From the NCBI RefSeq assembly GCF_029893805.1, contig NZ_JARXYP010000001.1, positions 124,001-188,000 of the forward strand: a DNA stretch of 64,000 nt, written 5' to 3'. The position numbers and the translations under genes were made by a program. The notes under the pieces are model-generated. The model worked only from the letters and a program-made list of their open reading frames with translations. It was not told where the DNA came from and did not search any database. This DNA is from Streptomyces sp. SAI-135 (GTDB taxonomy: Bacteria > Actinomycetota > Actinomycetes > Streptomycetales > Streptomycetaceae). Below, piece after piece: positions 54,187-63,401 of the stretch. Position 1 is the first letter of the stretch; each line of letters starts with the position of its first letter.

Positions 54187-55652
54187 GACCTCACCGCCTC
54201 GGTGGTCTGCGCGTACAGCTTGAGCAGGCTCTGGCCGAGCATGGCCGAGCGGTAGCCGGCGCTGGCACGATGGTCGTCCATCGGTGTTCCCTCTGCACTC
54301 AGCACGGTAGCCACGCTTCGTACGGTTTCCTCTGTCCAGTCCTGGCCCTCCAGCGCCGCCTCGGTGCGCACCGCTCGGACCGGGGTGGCGGCCACTCCGC
54401 CCAGCCCGATCCGTGCCTTGCGAATAATCCCGCCCTCAACGTCGAGCGCGAAAGCGACCGCCACGCTGGAAATGTCGTCGAAGCGCCGCTTGGCGATCTT
54501 GTGGAAGGCCACGACGGGCGAGAGCGGCCGCGGGATGCGTACCGCACGGATCAGCTCGCCCTGACGGCGCACCGTCTGCCGATAGCCGGTGAAGTAGTCC
54601 GCGAGCGGGACCACTCGCTCGCCGGTCGGATCGGCAAGAACCAGTGACGCCTCCAGCGCCAGCAGCGCCGGCGGGCTGTCGCCGATGGGCGACCCCGTAC
54701 CGAGATTCCCGCCGAGCGTGGCGCCGTTGCGGATCAGCCGGGAGGCGAACTGCGGGAACAGCTGTGTCAGCAGCGGGACTTCGCCGTCCAGGTGTCGCTC
54801 GATCTCCGTGAGGGTGAGCGCCGCGCCGATCTCGACGTAGTCCGCGTCGACATGCAGCTCGCGCAGTTCAGGCAAGCGGTCGACGGCGATCACACAACTC
54901 GCTCTGCGGGACTTGATGTTGACCTCGACGCCCCAGTCGGTGCAGCCAGCGACGACAAGAGTGTCGGGCCGGTCTCGCAACACCTGCAAGGTCTCTGCCA
55001 GGGTTCGTCTGCGAAGGAAGACACGGTCGTCTTGGGTGTACTCAGTGGCGACGGACACGGGCGCGGGCTGCTCGCGGCGCTGCGCGAGCGGATCTGTAGC
55101 GGCCGGCATGCCAACGGCGAACGCGGCATCGCGGATCGGCCGGTATCCGGTGCAGCGGCAGAGATTCCCGCTGAGTGAGTGGAGATCGAAGCCGTTGGGC
55201 CCGTGCTCGGCATCGGCGCTCTCTGCTGAGTCGTCCCCTGGGCGCGGGCACCGGTCGGGCCGGTAGTACTCGGCCGCCATGCTGCAGATGAATCCCGGTG
55301 TGCAGTAGCCGCACTGGGAGCCGCCTCGGACGGCCATTTCTTCCTGCACCGGGTGCAGGACGGTAGCCGCGCCGCTCTCGTCGACTGCAGCGAGGCCCTC
55401 AGCCGTGACAACTTCCTGGCCATCCAGCGCCGCGACTGGGACCAGGCATGCGTTGACAGCCACCCAGTCGGTCGGCTTCACCACTCCGGGGCGGGCCACC
55501 AGGACCGAACAGGCGCCACACTCCCCCTCGGCGCAGCCCTCCTTCGTTCCGGTCAGGCCTCGCTCCCGCAGGAAGTCAAGCACCGTCGCGTGGGCTGCGG
55601 CAGGTGCGATCGGGGCTACTCGCCCATTGACGGTGATCTGGGTGTTCACCAT
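54183..55652 (-). CDS. xdhA: Xanthine dehydrogenase small subunit (2Fe-2S and FAD)
   Basis: ATG at 55652; 489 aa. N-terminal plant-type ferredoxin domain with GTKEGCAEGECGACSVLV, second cluster domain with CGYCTPGFICSMAAEYY and SGNLCRCTGYRPIRDAAF (about residues 110-170). The FAD domain of the vanillyl-alcohol-oxidase type follows: LVVAGCTDWGVEVNIKSRR, LGGNLGTGSPIGDSPPALLA and KIAKRRFDDISSVAVAFALD, with the CO-dehydrogenase flavoprotein C-terminal part. Transfers electrons from Moco to NAD+. First gene of xdhABC; the bacterial arrangement and 4-nt overlap fit. Confidence 0.93.
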
Positions 55653-56359
55653 GCCAAGTCCTCGGGCCGGTGCACATTCATTCGATTCGGTAGGTACACC
55701 AAGGGAATGCAGCTCTCTGTATCAGGCCGCCGCATCAACAGGGGCGGTAGCCAGGCGCATGCACTGACAACGTCGGCATGCGGAAAGGAAGGGAATTCAG
55801 CAAACGCGGCAGGGAAGCCAGCAGGTGCCGTCAGCGGGCACGTGAATACGGCGTGCTCAGCAGCCGTGTGCGATGTGTCCCGGAGCCCAGGCCGTGCCGT
55901 GGGCGAGGCGACGCAGGTCAGAGATGCGATTCATCTGCCGGTCGCCTCCTTACGGTGATCGTGACGAATTTCTACGGAAAGCTAGTCGCGGCAGGGGCGT
56001 GCGTCAAGCTTCCGGCGCCTGGCCACCCCTGGGGCGCGACGCTGCCCCGCGAGGCGAACCCGATCCGCCTGCGCCCTTCGACACGGTGAATCCATGCACC
56101 GCCCGATCAGGCCGGCCGCCGGTATGGAGCGGGGCCAGGTGCTCCCCGATCCGGCTCGAGCGAGCTGCGCACCCACGCGCGTTGCGCGCCGTGTGGCGGA
56201 GGGCGGCGGGTCTAGCGCGCGTACTTGTCCGCGGTGGTCGATCTCGACGACACGCGGTACCTGGGTGCCGGAACGCGTCCTGGCAGAGCCGGGCACCGCG
56301 CCGATGCTCCTATTGATCGTCAAGCCTTGTCGGCAGGATGATCACCGTATGGTGGCTGG
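55653..56359. other. Promoter region of xdhABC; no certain gene in about 700 bp
   Basis: No open frame of normal size is convincing. A 25-codon reverse frame (55858-55935, MNRISDLRRLAHGTAWAPGH) starts 10 nt after GGAGG and lies about 200 nt before xdhA. It may be a leader peptide or chance. The rest is GC-rich with no clear hairpins. Confidence 0.3.
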
Positions 56360-56803
56360 GTGCGGTATCTGACGGAGTCCTTCGTTCTCGGTGCCTTGCG
56401 ACGGGGCCGTCCGGTCGAGCAGTTCCTTGGGCCGTGCGGCTCGCCAGAGCGCCCGGGAGTGCGCTATGTCGAGGTTCGTGCGACGAAGACGTCCTACGAG
56501 GTCTTCCTCCACGAGGTTGAGGACATCGGCTGTGAGAGTTTCTTCGACCTGGGCGAGTTCCCGCCGTTCGACCCCGATGACGAGGCCCGCGAGTTCGGCC
56601 GACTCCTGGGCATGGCTGAGGAGCCACTGGCTGCGCTGGCTGTTGCCGAGCAGCGTGCTGGAGCCGAGCGGGGTCGGTGGGTCAACGAGGGCATCGTCCA
56701 GGACGAATACGGTGACTTCGTGCGCGCTGGCCGGCCGTCGGATGTTTCCCCCGACGGCCGACCGTGGCCTGACGTGCCGGACGCTGTATGGCCTCGCGCG
56801 TGA
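56360..56803 (+). CDS. Hypothetical protein, 147 aa
   Basis: GTG at 56360 gives MRYLTESFVLGALRRGRPVE then RYVEVRATKTSYEVFLHEVE, DIGCESFFDLGEFPPFDPDD and a charged C-terminal half. It has a balanced domain-like sequence with no signal or membrane segment. The short DxGCESFxDLxEFPP segment looks conserved but the family is not recognised. It follows the xdhABC control region and precedes transposase debris, so it may be an orphan of the mobile region. Confidence 0.65.
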   Translation: MRYLTESFVLGALRRGRPVEQFLGPCGSPERPGVRYVEVRATKTSYEVFLHEVEDIGCESFFDLGEFPPFDPDDEAREFGRLLGMAEEPLAALAVAEQRAGAERGRWVNEGIVQDEYGDFVRAGRPSDVSPDGRPWPDVPDAVWPRA

Positions 56804-57040
56804 TCAAGCGACGCTGAGCCAGTCCCGGTAGGTTTGGGCGAGGTCGTCGTCTCGGCGGATGCCGCGTTCGCGGGTGGAGATGGTGGCGGGCCACACCCCG
56901 AAGTGTCGGGCTGCGGTGGTGAGAGTGATGTTCTTGGACTGCCGCAGCGGTCGCAGGTCGGCGATGCCGGGGGTGCTGGGACGTCGCCGACAGCCCGGCG
57001 AACGAGGCCGCATTCGGCCGCCCCGGCCCCCCCGCGGCCA
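56804..57040 (-). pseudogene. HTH-type transposase-associated C-terminal remnant
   Basis: The reverse frame ends ITLTTAARHFGVWPATISTR then ERGIRRDDDLAQTYRDWLSV and a stop, a helix-turn-helix tail of a type attached to some actinomycete transposase or regulator genes. The start is lost to IS4-type sequence in the opposite strand. Assignment as transposase is tentative. Confidence 0.4.
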
Positions 57041-57054
57041 CGACAAAAGCTCTT

Positions 57055-57430
57055 TTCCCCAAGTGCGGATGGCTTGTCTGATCGAGGTGGGCACACACCT
57101 CGTCCTGGACGCGGAGCCGGCCGGCTGCCACACCGGCGAAGTCACCCTGGTGGGCCGCCTGCCCCGCTCCTGCGGGCGCGGCGAACTGGTCCTGGCGGAC
57201 CGCGAGTTCCTCGGCGTGCCGTTGTGGCGGGCCTTCACCGACAGCGGCGCCGACCTGCTGCGGCGGGTGCCCGCCAACCGCATCCTGCCCGTCGAGCGGC
57301 AGCTACGGGACGGGTCCTGGATCTCCCGCATGCACGCCCACACCGATCCCGCACACCGTGATCCGGTCATGGTGCGGGTGGTCGCCTATCAGCTGCACGG
57401 CACTGCCCACGAAGGCGAGATGGGCGGACC
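57055..57430 (+). pseudogene. IS4-family transposase, middle fragment
   Basis: Plus frame: MACLIEVGTHLVLDAEPAGC then HTGEVTLVGRLPRSCGRGEL, VLADREFLGVPLWRAFTDSG and ADLLRRVPANRILPVERQLR. The ADREF segment is the second-Asp region of IS4-type DDE transposases. After VAYQL near 57395 the frame is lost. Both ends are missing. Confidence 0.65.
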
Positions 57431-57540
57431 TCCGCGCCACGCTCCGCCTGGACGGCCACGCCCGCGCGTAGGTCTTCGGGGTCTGGCCGCGTACACCGGT
57501 CGTGTCCCGGAGCCCTCGATGATCACGGTGTGGATCCCGG

Positions 57541-57902
57541 TCAGCCCGTCGGTGGGGACGTCATAGCTGGGCGAGCGCTTCGCGTGGTACGTGGTGGTGT
57601 AGACGACCGCACCGTGATCGCCGCTACCCACGTCGCGACCCCCTGGCACCGCTTCGTCGTCAGGTGCGGGGACCAGTTGGCGCAGACGATCGCGATGCGC
57701 ACGCCGCTCGCCGCCTCACCAGCAGCGAGCTCGGCACCGGGTCCACATTCCTTGATCGGATTTACACGATGTTTACGATCATCCTCGGCAACCTCTTGTG
57801 AATCGATACAACCTGCGCTAGCTTTTCGCGCTAAGCCGCCCCGAGCTGCCACCACCCAGCATGCGGGGCGGATGGTGGGATCCGTCAGCGAGGAAGTAAT
57901 CA
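57541..57902. other. Intergenic, promoter region of the MFS gene
   Basis: No gene recognised in the left part, which may continue IS debris. From 57760 the sequence becomes more AT-rich and holds the operator-like TGAATCGATACA at 57799-57810, then GAGGAAG before the start at 57903. Confidence 0.5.
57799..57810. promoter_or_regulatory. Candidate LacI-type operator upstream of the MFS transporter
   Basis: TGAATCGATACA, centred on ATCGAT, is the exact reverse complement of the site at 60881-60892 and one mismatch from the perfect palindrome at 60836-60847. It lies 93 bp before the transporter start. Confidence 0.6.
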
Positions 57903-59222
57903 ATGAACCACACGGGATCAATTGATCAACGTCCGAGTCCAAACCCATGGCGGGTGGCAACGATCTGTGGAATAGCGTCGTATGTCGATGCCTCGACCAT
58001 CGTCACCACCGGAATTGCCCTCGTACTCTACCAGCAGTCGATCGGTGTCACTCCGAATCAGATCGGCATCCTGTCCGGCGTGCTGACTCTGGGCATCGGG
58101 TTGGGCGCACTGCTCGGCGGACGCCTCGGCGATCGATTCGGCCGGCGAAACGTATTCACAGTGACCATGGCGCTGATCGTCATTGGGATTGCTTTCCTGG
58201 TTTTCGCCACGAGCTTCTATCTGCTGCTGGCGGGTATCGTGCTTGCCGGATTCGGCACCGGAGCCGATCTTCCGGTGTCGCTGGCGACAATTTCGGAAGC
58301 GGCCACCGACAAGAACCGCGGTGCGATGATCGGGCTCTCTGCCGTACTCTGGAGCGTCGGTGTGCTGGTGTCGGTGACGCTCGCCATCTTCGCGGGCGGC
58401 TGGGGTCACCTCGGCGGGCAGGTCCTCTTCGGTCAGATCGGGGTCGTCACCTTCATCGTGCTGATCTGCCGCATCGGCATTCCGGAGTCGCAGATGTGGT
58501 CGGAGGCGCGGGAAGAAAGACTCGGCGGGGCCCACACCATCCGTGCGGACAAGGCCCGCGCGCGGGACCTGCTCAAGGCTCCCTACTTTGTCCCCTTCGC
58601 GGTGCTGCTCGTCTTCTACGCCCTGACCAATGTGGCGTCCAACACCAACGGACAGTTCGGGACCTATCTCGCGGTCAATGTCGCGCACATTTCTGTCCAG
58701 ATGAACTCGCTCATCGGCTTCCTGACCTTGCCCATCTACATCGTGCTCGGTCTCGTCTTCATGCGCATTGTCGACCGCAAGAACCGCATGCTCTATTTCA
58801 CGGTCGGCAGCGTGTCGCTCATTCTCGCGTATATGGTACCGGCGGCATTCGGCTTCACCATCACGACAATCATCATCATGAATGTACTGTCGGCGATCGG
58901 TGGCGCTTTCGCGTTCGAGGGAATCCTGAAGGTTTGGGCCCAGGAGTCGTTCCCGACCCTGCTGCGCTCGAGCGCGCAGGGGGCGATCTTCGCCATCGGA
59001 CGAACGGCCGCTGCTGGTCTGGCGTTCTTTACGCCGGCGATCGCCGCAGCCAGCTTTCAGGGCCTCTATTGGGGACTGACGATCATTGTCGCGATCGGTC
59101 TCACCGCGGCATGGGTCACGTTTCGGCGGGTTGAGCGTACCCAGTTCACCATCGAGCAGGAACTGGAGCCGGAGATCGAGTCACCGCGCGATGTACCCGG
59201 AACCGCTGTGCTTCAAGAATGA
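57903..59222 (+). CDS. MFS transporter, sugar/polyol porter type
   Basis: ATG 57903 follows GAGGAAG; 439 aa with about 12 membrane segments. Motifs: GGRLGDRFGRRNVFTVTMAL (sugar porter loop 2-3 GrlgDrfGRR), TGADLPVSLATISEAATDKN RGAMIGL (central motif after TM4, with D-P-V-S in place of the usual PvyisE), a loop with GIPESQMW (PESPrwl-like), and VDRKNRMLYFTVGSVSLIL in the second half. Fits sugar, polyol or nucleoside uptake. Part of the LacI-type operator group, so it likely brings in the substrate for the deaminase/dehydrogenase cluster downstream. Confidence 0.87.
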   Translation: MNHTGSIDQRPSPNPWRVATICGIASYVDASTIVTTGIALVLYQQSIGVTPNQIGILSGVLTLGIGLGALLGGRLGDRFGRRNVFTVTMALIVIGIAFLVFATSFYLLLAGIVLAGFGTGADLPVSLATISEAATDKNRGAMIGLSAVLWSVGVLVSVTLAIFAGGWGHLGGQVLFGQIGVVTFIVLICRIGIPESQMWSEAREERLGGAHTIRADKARARDLLKAPYFVPFAVLLVFYALTNVASNTNGQFGTYLAVNVAHISVQMNSLIGFLTLPIYIVLGLVFMRIVDRKNRMLYFTVGSVSLILAYMVPAAFGFTITTIIIMNVLSAIGGAFAFEGILKVWAQESFPTLLRSSAQGAIFAIGRTAAAGLAFFTPAIAAASFQGLYWGLTIIVAIGLTAAWVTFRRVERTQFTIEQELEPEIESPRDVPGTAVLQE

Positions 59223-59741
59223 GCCGGACCATGAGCACCACCAAAGCTGCAAGCGCCGGGTGCAGAGGGAGTGCGGCCCTCCACGGCATTCGACGGTTAC
59301 AGTCGCCGGACCTGCGGCTATGTAACCTCGCGGGCCACCTGGCTTCGGCCGCGTGCCGTAGTGCTGGCGAGCGGACGACGGTGCGGGGGCCAGTCCGAAG
59401 CGGCGGCCGGACTTCGTGGGACACAGCCAGAGCGGGACACAGCCGGAGCGCACGGCTCGGCAAGTCAGCATGTGTTGTATCGATTTACACACGCCCGTCG
59501 AGACCGTACGATGTTCCGCAGGTTTGCGTGGGTCAGCTCAGGCGGCACGAGGAGTGCTGCGTGGGACCGAGAGGGCTCGGTCCGGTGTGCCTCCTCGACC
59601 GCGGTGAACATGGCCCTCGGTAAGCCCTGTTATCGAGTCATCACCAGGCGTTCTCCCTTTCCGGGGCCGGCTACCGCCCAGTCCACCACGAAGGGTCTGG
59701 GTTAGCATGGAGGCTGAGCGCGGGCTCAGGGAAGCGATCGA
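59223..59741. other. Intergenic region before lacI-type gene
   Basis: About 520 bp with no convincing gene. It contains the operator-like TGTATCGATTTA at 59476-59487, about 255 bp before the regulator start, in an AT-richer patch of about 40 bp that may mark a promoter. Confidence 0.45.
59476..59487. promoter_or_regulatory. Candidate LacI-type operator (weak) upstream of regulator
   Basis: TGTATCGATTTA keeps the TGTATCGAT half of the perfect site at 60836 and differs at two positions in the other half. Flanking TTTACACA on the right resembles a further half site. It may mediate autoregulation. Confidence 0.45.
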
Positions 59742-60776
59742 GTGGGGGCGGCTGTGAGTCCTGCGAAAGGCGTGGGGAAGTCGCCACGCGTCAAGGATGT
59801 TGCCGAGCGTGCCGGGGTCTCCGTGACTACCGTTTCCAACGTCCTGAACACACCTGGACGAGTCGCGTCGGCAACGCGAGATCGCGTCGAAGCCGCCATG
59901 GCAGAGCTGGGCTTCGTGCGGAACGAATCCGCACGGCACCTGCGTGCCGGCAGGAGCCGCACCGTGGCTTTCGTTGCGTCCGACGCGGCGAACCCCTTCT
60001 TCGCGCAGATCGCCTCCGGCGTGGAAGACGTCGTGGAGCAGGAGGACCTCTCACTGTTCATCTGCAACAGCCGACAGGAACTGGGTCGCCAATCCGCGTA
60101 CTTGAGCCGGCTGGAACAGCAACGCGTACTCGGAGTTCTCATCACGCCGGTCGCCGAGGACAATCTGATTGACGCCCTGCCCGCACGTGGCACACCCGTC
60201 GTGGTGCTCGATGACAGCTCTTCAGGGAACTTGCACTGCTCCGTTTCCGTCGACGACCGCCTAGGGGGCAAGCTCGCCGCGGAGCACCTGGCGAAACTCG
60301 GTCACATTCGCGTTGCGTTCGTCGGCCCGCCGGGCTTCCGGCAGGTGAGCGAGCGTCGAGAAGGATTCGAAACAGCCCTGTCGACGCTTGGCGATGTCAA
60401 CCCGTCGATCACCCATGTGGTGACCGACGGCCTCACCGTGGCCAACGGTCGATCAGCGGCGAAGTACATCGCCGACCTCCCGAAATCGGAGCGCCCCACC
60501 GCGGCATTCTGCGCCAACGACCTCCTGGCCATCGGGCTCATCCGAGGTTGCACCGACGTCAATTTGTCGGTGCCCGGCGACCTGGCTGTCGTGGGATACG
60601 ACGACATCGAGTTCGCGGAAACGGCCAGGGTTCCGCTCACCTCGATCGCGGGGCCCAGCCGTGAGCTCGGCCGCGCCGCCGCGCGTCTGCTTCTGGACGA
60701 GTCGGCGAACCCGGAACATCATCATCAGCGCGTCAAGTTCACGCCTCACCTGGTCATTCGCTCGTCCTCCTGCTAG
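59742..60776 (+). CDS. LacI-family transcriptional regulator
   Basis: A 344-aa protein with an N-terminal LacI HTH: RVKDVAERAGVSVTTVSNVL then NTPGRVASATRDRVEAAMAE LGF with hinge region NESARHLRAGRSRTVAFVAS. The periplasmic-binding-like ligand domain has DDRLGGKLAAEHLAKLGHIR (typical), AAFCANDLLAIGLIRGCTDV and PGDLAVVGYDDIEFAETARV P. GTG 59742 adds four residues to a GTG at 59754, which has better GGGGGCGG spacing; either may be the start. Four palindromes around ATCGAT flank its neighbours, suggesting it represses the MFS and deaminase genes until a sugar or nucleoside binds. Confidence 0.9.
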   Translation: MGAAVSPAKGVGKSPRVKDVAERAGVSVTTVSNVLNTPGRVASATRDRVEAAMAELGFVRNESARHLRAGRSRTVAFVASDAANPFFAQIASGVEDVVEQEDLSLFICNSRQELGRQSAYLSRLEQQRVLGVLITPVAEDNLIDALPARGTPVVVLDDSSSGNLHCSVSVDDRLGGKLAAEHLAKLGHIRVAFVGPPGFRQVSERREGFETALSTLGDVNPSITHVVTDGLTVANGRSAAKYIADLPKSERPTAAFCANDLLAIGLIRGCTDVNLSVPGDLAVVGYDDIEFAETARVPLTSIAGPSRELGRAAARLLLDESANPEHHHQRVKFTPHLVIRSSSC

Positions 60777-60835
60777 CCGACCGCCGCCGGACACCTCACT
60801 GGGGGTTGGTGGCACACCACTGCTCTGATACGTTG

Positions 60836-60847
60836 TGTATCGATACA
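60836..60847. promoter_or_regulatory. Candidate LacI-type operator 1 before deaminase gene (perfect palindrome)
   Basis: TGTATCGATACA is a perfect 12-bp palindrome, 60 bp after the LacI stop and 66 bp before the deaminase start, in the gap between the two genes. A second site follows 45 bp downstream (centre to centre). Confidence 0.65.
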
Positions 60848-60880
60848 ACCAGAGCCACCACGGACCGCGCTGTCACAATG

Positions 60881-60892
60881 TGTATCGATTCA
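60881..60892. promoter_or_regulatory. Candidate LacI-type operator 2 before deaminase gene
   Basis: TGTATCGATTCA, just upstream of the AAAGGAG ribosome site at 60902. It is the reverse complement of the MFS-upstream site. Pair spacing suits cooperative binding or looping. Confidence 0.6.
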
Positions 60893-60912
60893 ATCGCTCT
60901 CAAAGGAGACTC

Positions 60913-61956
60913 GTGAGCACTTCAACTGCGAAACCACGCAAGGGACTCAGCGAGGAATATCTTCGCGCTCTGCCCAAGGCTGAGGTGCACTGTCATCTCG
61001 GAGGCTGCGTTCCCACGGAGATGGCCGCGCGGTTGGCGGCGAGCCACGGGGTGGCGATTCCGGAATCTGCTGTACGACACGGCGGCCGCTACCGATTCGC
61101 CAATTTCGACGAGGGTCTCATCGTCCTCAACGCGGTCACAAGCTCCATGCAGACGACGAGGGACTTCGAGGAGGTCACGTACGTCAGCCTGATGACCGCG
61201 GCCAGTGGCGGCGTACGCTACCGCGAGTACTACTTCGACCCCCAGAACCACCCCGCGCTTAGCTACCCCGAGATGCTCGAGGGCATCCTGGCGGGAGCCC
61301 AGGCGGCGGAAAAAGAGACCGGCGTCGTCACCCGGATCGTCCCGGCGATCAATCGGGAACTTGGCGGCGAGGCTGCCGTCGAGCTGGTTCAGGAGATCAT
61401 TCGGCACCCGCACGAGTACGTCGTGGGCATTGGCCTCGACTCGGATGAGAAGGCGGGCCGGCCGTCCGAGTTCATCGCAGCATATGCGCTGGCTCGAGAT
61501 GCCGGGTTGAAGCTGTCCGCCCATGCCGGTGAACACGGAGACCCGAGCGAGATCCGGGAAGCGCTCGACCTGCTGAAGGTCGACCGTCTGGACCATGGCT
61601 ACGCGGCCCTCGACGAACCGGAGCTGCTGTCACGCCTCGTTGTGTCGCAACTGCCGGTGGCCGCATGCTGGTTCGTGGACTATCCGCCGCCGGAGGTGCC
61701 TGGCCGGATTCGTGACCATCGGGCCATGGCGGCGGCGGGGGTCAATCTGTCGATCAATTCGGACGATCCGGCTTTGATCGGTCCCGAGCTCCATGACTGC
61801 TATTTCGATTCCGCACTCCACATGGAATGGACGGTCGAGGACGCAGAGAAGTACTCGCTGGCCGGGCTGGAGGCGAGTTTTGCCGACAAGGAGACGATCG
61901 ACCGCTTGACGGCTGAGTTCAAGGCCGAGCACCAGCGTATCCGTCATCTGGCCTGA
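60913..61956 (+). CDS. Adenosine-deaminase-like metal-dependent hydrolase
   Basis: GTG 60913 follows AAAGGAG; 347 aa, typical of the family. Motifs: LPKAEVHCHLGGCVPTEMAA (metal H-x-H, with G-G in place of the usual D-G), AGLKLSAHAGEHGDPSEIRE (H-A-G-E catalytic Glu), LDHGYAALDEPEL (metal-binding His) and AGVNLSINSDDPALIGPELH (S-D-D-P metal Asp). All zinc ligands and the catalytic Glu are present. Deaminates an adenosine-like or other N-heterocyclic substrate. Under two LacI-type palindromes; beside a sugar-type transporter and oxidoreductase, which suggests nucleoside or modified-nucleoside use. Confidence 0.88.
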   Translation: MSTSTAKPRKGLSEEYLRALPKAEVHCHLGGCVPTEMAARLAASHGVAIPESAVRHGGRYRFANFDEGLIVLNAVTSSMQTTRDFEEVTYVSLMTAASGGVRYREYYFDPQNHPALSYPEMLEGILAGAQAAEKETGVVTRIVPAINRELGGEAAVELVQEIIRHPHEYVVGIGLDSDEKAGRPSEFIAAYALARDAGLKLSAHAGEHGDPSEIREALDLLKVDRLDHGYAALDEPELLSRLVVSQLPVAACWFVDYPPPEVPGRIRDHRAMAAAGVNLSINSDDPALIGPELHDCYFDSALHMEWTVEDAEKYSLAGLEASFADKETIDRLTAEFKAEHQRIRHLA

Positions 61957-62147
61957 GGCGCCCCGGGTACAAGGCGGGCCGTCGAGGCGGGACGGCCGTG
62001 CCGAACCGTCAGCGAAGGAACGCACGGCGTGAACGCGGTGCGACCTCATGCGGCCCGCCCAGACCCCGGGCAGATCACGAGCGCTGGCGCGGACGAGTAA
62101 TTATCAAGGCGCGGCCGCCAAGTCGTGTCGGAGGAAGAAGGAAGCTC

Positions 62148-63401
62148 ATGGTCCATTTCATCGGTCCGGACAACGACGCGTATGTCGCGAGTGTGATCAG
62201 GCACCTCGCGGAGTACGAAGAGTTCTCCGGCGAGAAGGTCGAGCTCGAGATCATCCCCGAGACCGACTATGTCACCAACTCCCTGGACGTTCTGCGGGGC
62301 CGGCTGCAGGGTGAGTCTGCGCCGGACGTGTATGTGTCAGGGCCGGTCTCGATGTGGAAGCTGGCAGGTGAGGGCTTGGTCGAGCCACTCGACGGGTACC
62401 TCGACCGGTGCTCCGCCGACTTCGACCCGAGCGACTTCCTGACCCCCTTGCTCGACTGCAACCGGTGGACCGGCAAGCGCGGCGACGCCCTTGGCACGGG
62501 TCCGCTACTGGAAATCCCGGTCAACTGGGAGACCTACAACCTGGCCTATCTGCCTGACGTCCTCGAGCAGGCCGGTCTCGGCGAGGCACCCACGACCTGG
62601 GAGGGCTACTTCGACGCAGCGGCGGCCATCGCCGAGAAGGTACCCGGCGTGCGTGGTTTCGCGCAGCGCGGCACCGATACCTGGCACACGATGTATACGG
62701 GGTTCGCGACCCAGCTGTGGTCCTACGGCGGGGTGGACTTCGACAGCGCGGGCCGCAGCGCTGTCGCCTCCCCGGAGGCGCTCGCGGCCACGCGGGACTT
62801 CATCTCGGCACTCCATGCGTCAGGCCCGACCGCATGGCCTGGTGGGCACTGGCTGGACGTGGCCCGGGACTTCGCCGCCGGCCGGTACGGCATGATCGTC
62901 GACTCCGATCACTATGTGGCCTTCTTCGAGGGACCGCACTCGGCGGTGCGCGGCCGGGTCGCCTACACCCGGCCGCCCACCGGTCCGGGCGGGCAGCGAG
63001 AATCCAACATGTGGACCTGGTCGCTGGTCATGAACAGCGCCTCGCGGGACAAGGACGCGGCGTGGCGCTTTATCGAGTGGGCCAGCTCACGCTCGTTCCT
63101 CACCCGGGCCGTGCACGAGGGAAACATGAACCCGACACGGCAGAGCACCTGGGACGACGAGGGCTACCGGGCTGTGGCGGCCACGTGGAATGGTTTCGCC
63201 GAGAACAGCCTCGAGATCCTGCAGACCACCGCCCGCGTGCTGCCGGCCCCCATGCCGGAGTATCTGGACGTGGCCAGCATCTGGTCCCGGGGCCTGGTCG
63301 ACGCCTTCGCCGAGCCGGCGCGGCTCGAGGAGATCCTGACCGCGACCGCCGCGCGGATCGACGGCCTCGAGTTTGGCGGCGGCCCCGTGGGTGGCCGGTG
63401 A
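62148..63401 (+). CDS. Extracellular solute-binding protein (family 1), no signal peptide
   Basis: The ATG at 62148 follows GGAGGAAGAAGGAAG closely. From there MVHFIGPDNDAYVASVIRHL begins in the mature domain; an upstream frame from 61998 adds 50 Arg-rich residues without a hydrophobic core, so no export signal is evident. Family-1 features: VYVSGPVSMWKLAGEGLVEP, PVNWETYNLAYLPDVLEQAG, ATTWEGYFDAAAAIAEKVP-like segment and AAWRFIEWASSRSFLTRAVH EGNMNPTR. No ABC permease follows; a Gfo/Idh gene does. Either an N-terminal exon-like signal was lost, or it functions in the cytosol. Confidence 0.8.
   Translation: MVHFIGPDNDAYVASVIRHLAEYEEFSGEKVELEIIPETDYVTNSLDVLRGRLQGESAPDVYVSGPVSMWKLAGEGLVEPLDGYLDRCSADFDPSDFLTPLLDCNRWTGKRGDALGTGPLLEIPVNWETYNLAYLPDVLEQAGLGEAPTTWEGYFDAAAAIAEKVPGVRGFAQRGTDTWHTMYTGFATQLWSYGGVDFDSAGRSAVASPEALAATRDFISALHASGPTAWPGGHWLDVARDFAAGRYGMIVDSDHYVAFFEGPHSAVRGRVAYTRPPTGPGGQRESNMWTWSLVMNSASRDKDAAWRFIEWASSRSFLTRAVHEGNMNPTRQSTWDDEGYRAVAATWNGFAENSLEILQTTARVLPAPMPEYLDVASIWSRGLVDAFAEPARLEEILTATAARIDGLEFGGGPVGGR

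Noticed and set aside
55982..56323. 113-codon minus frame and overlapping plus frames upstream of 56360
   Set aside because: No ribosome site, no recognisable domain and Arg/Pro-rich composition.
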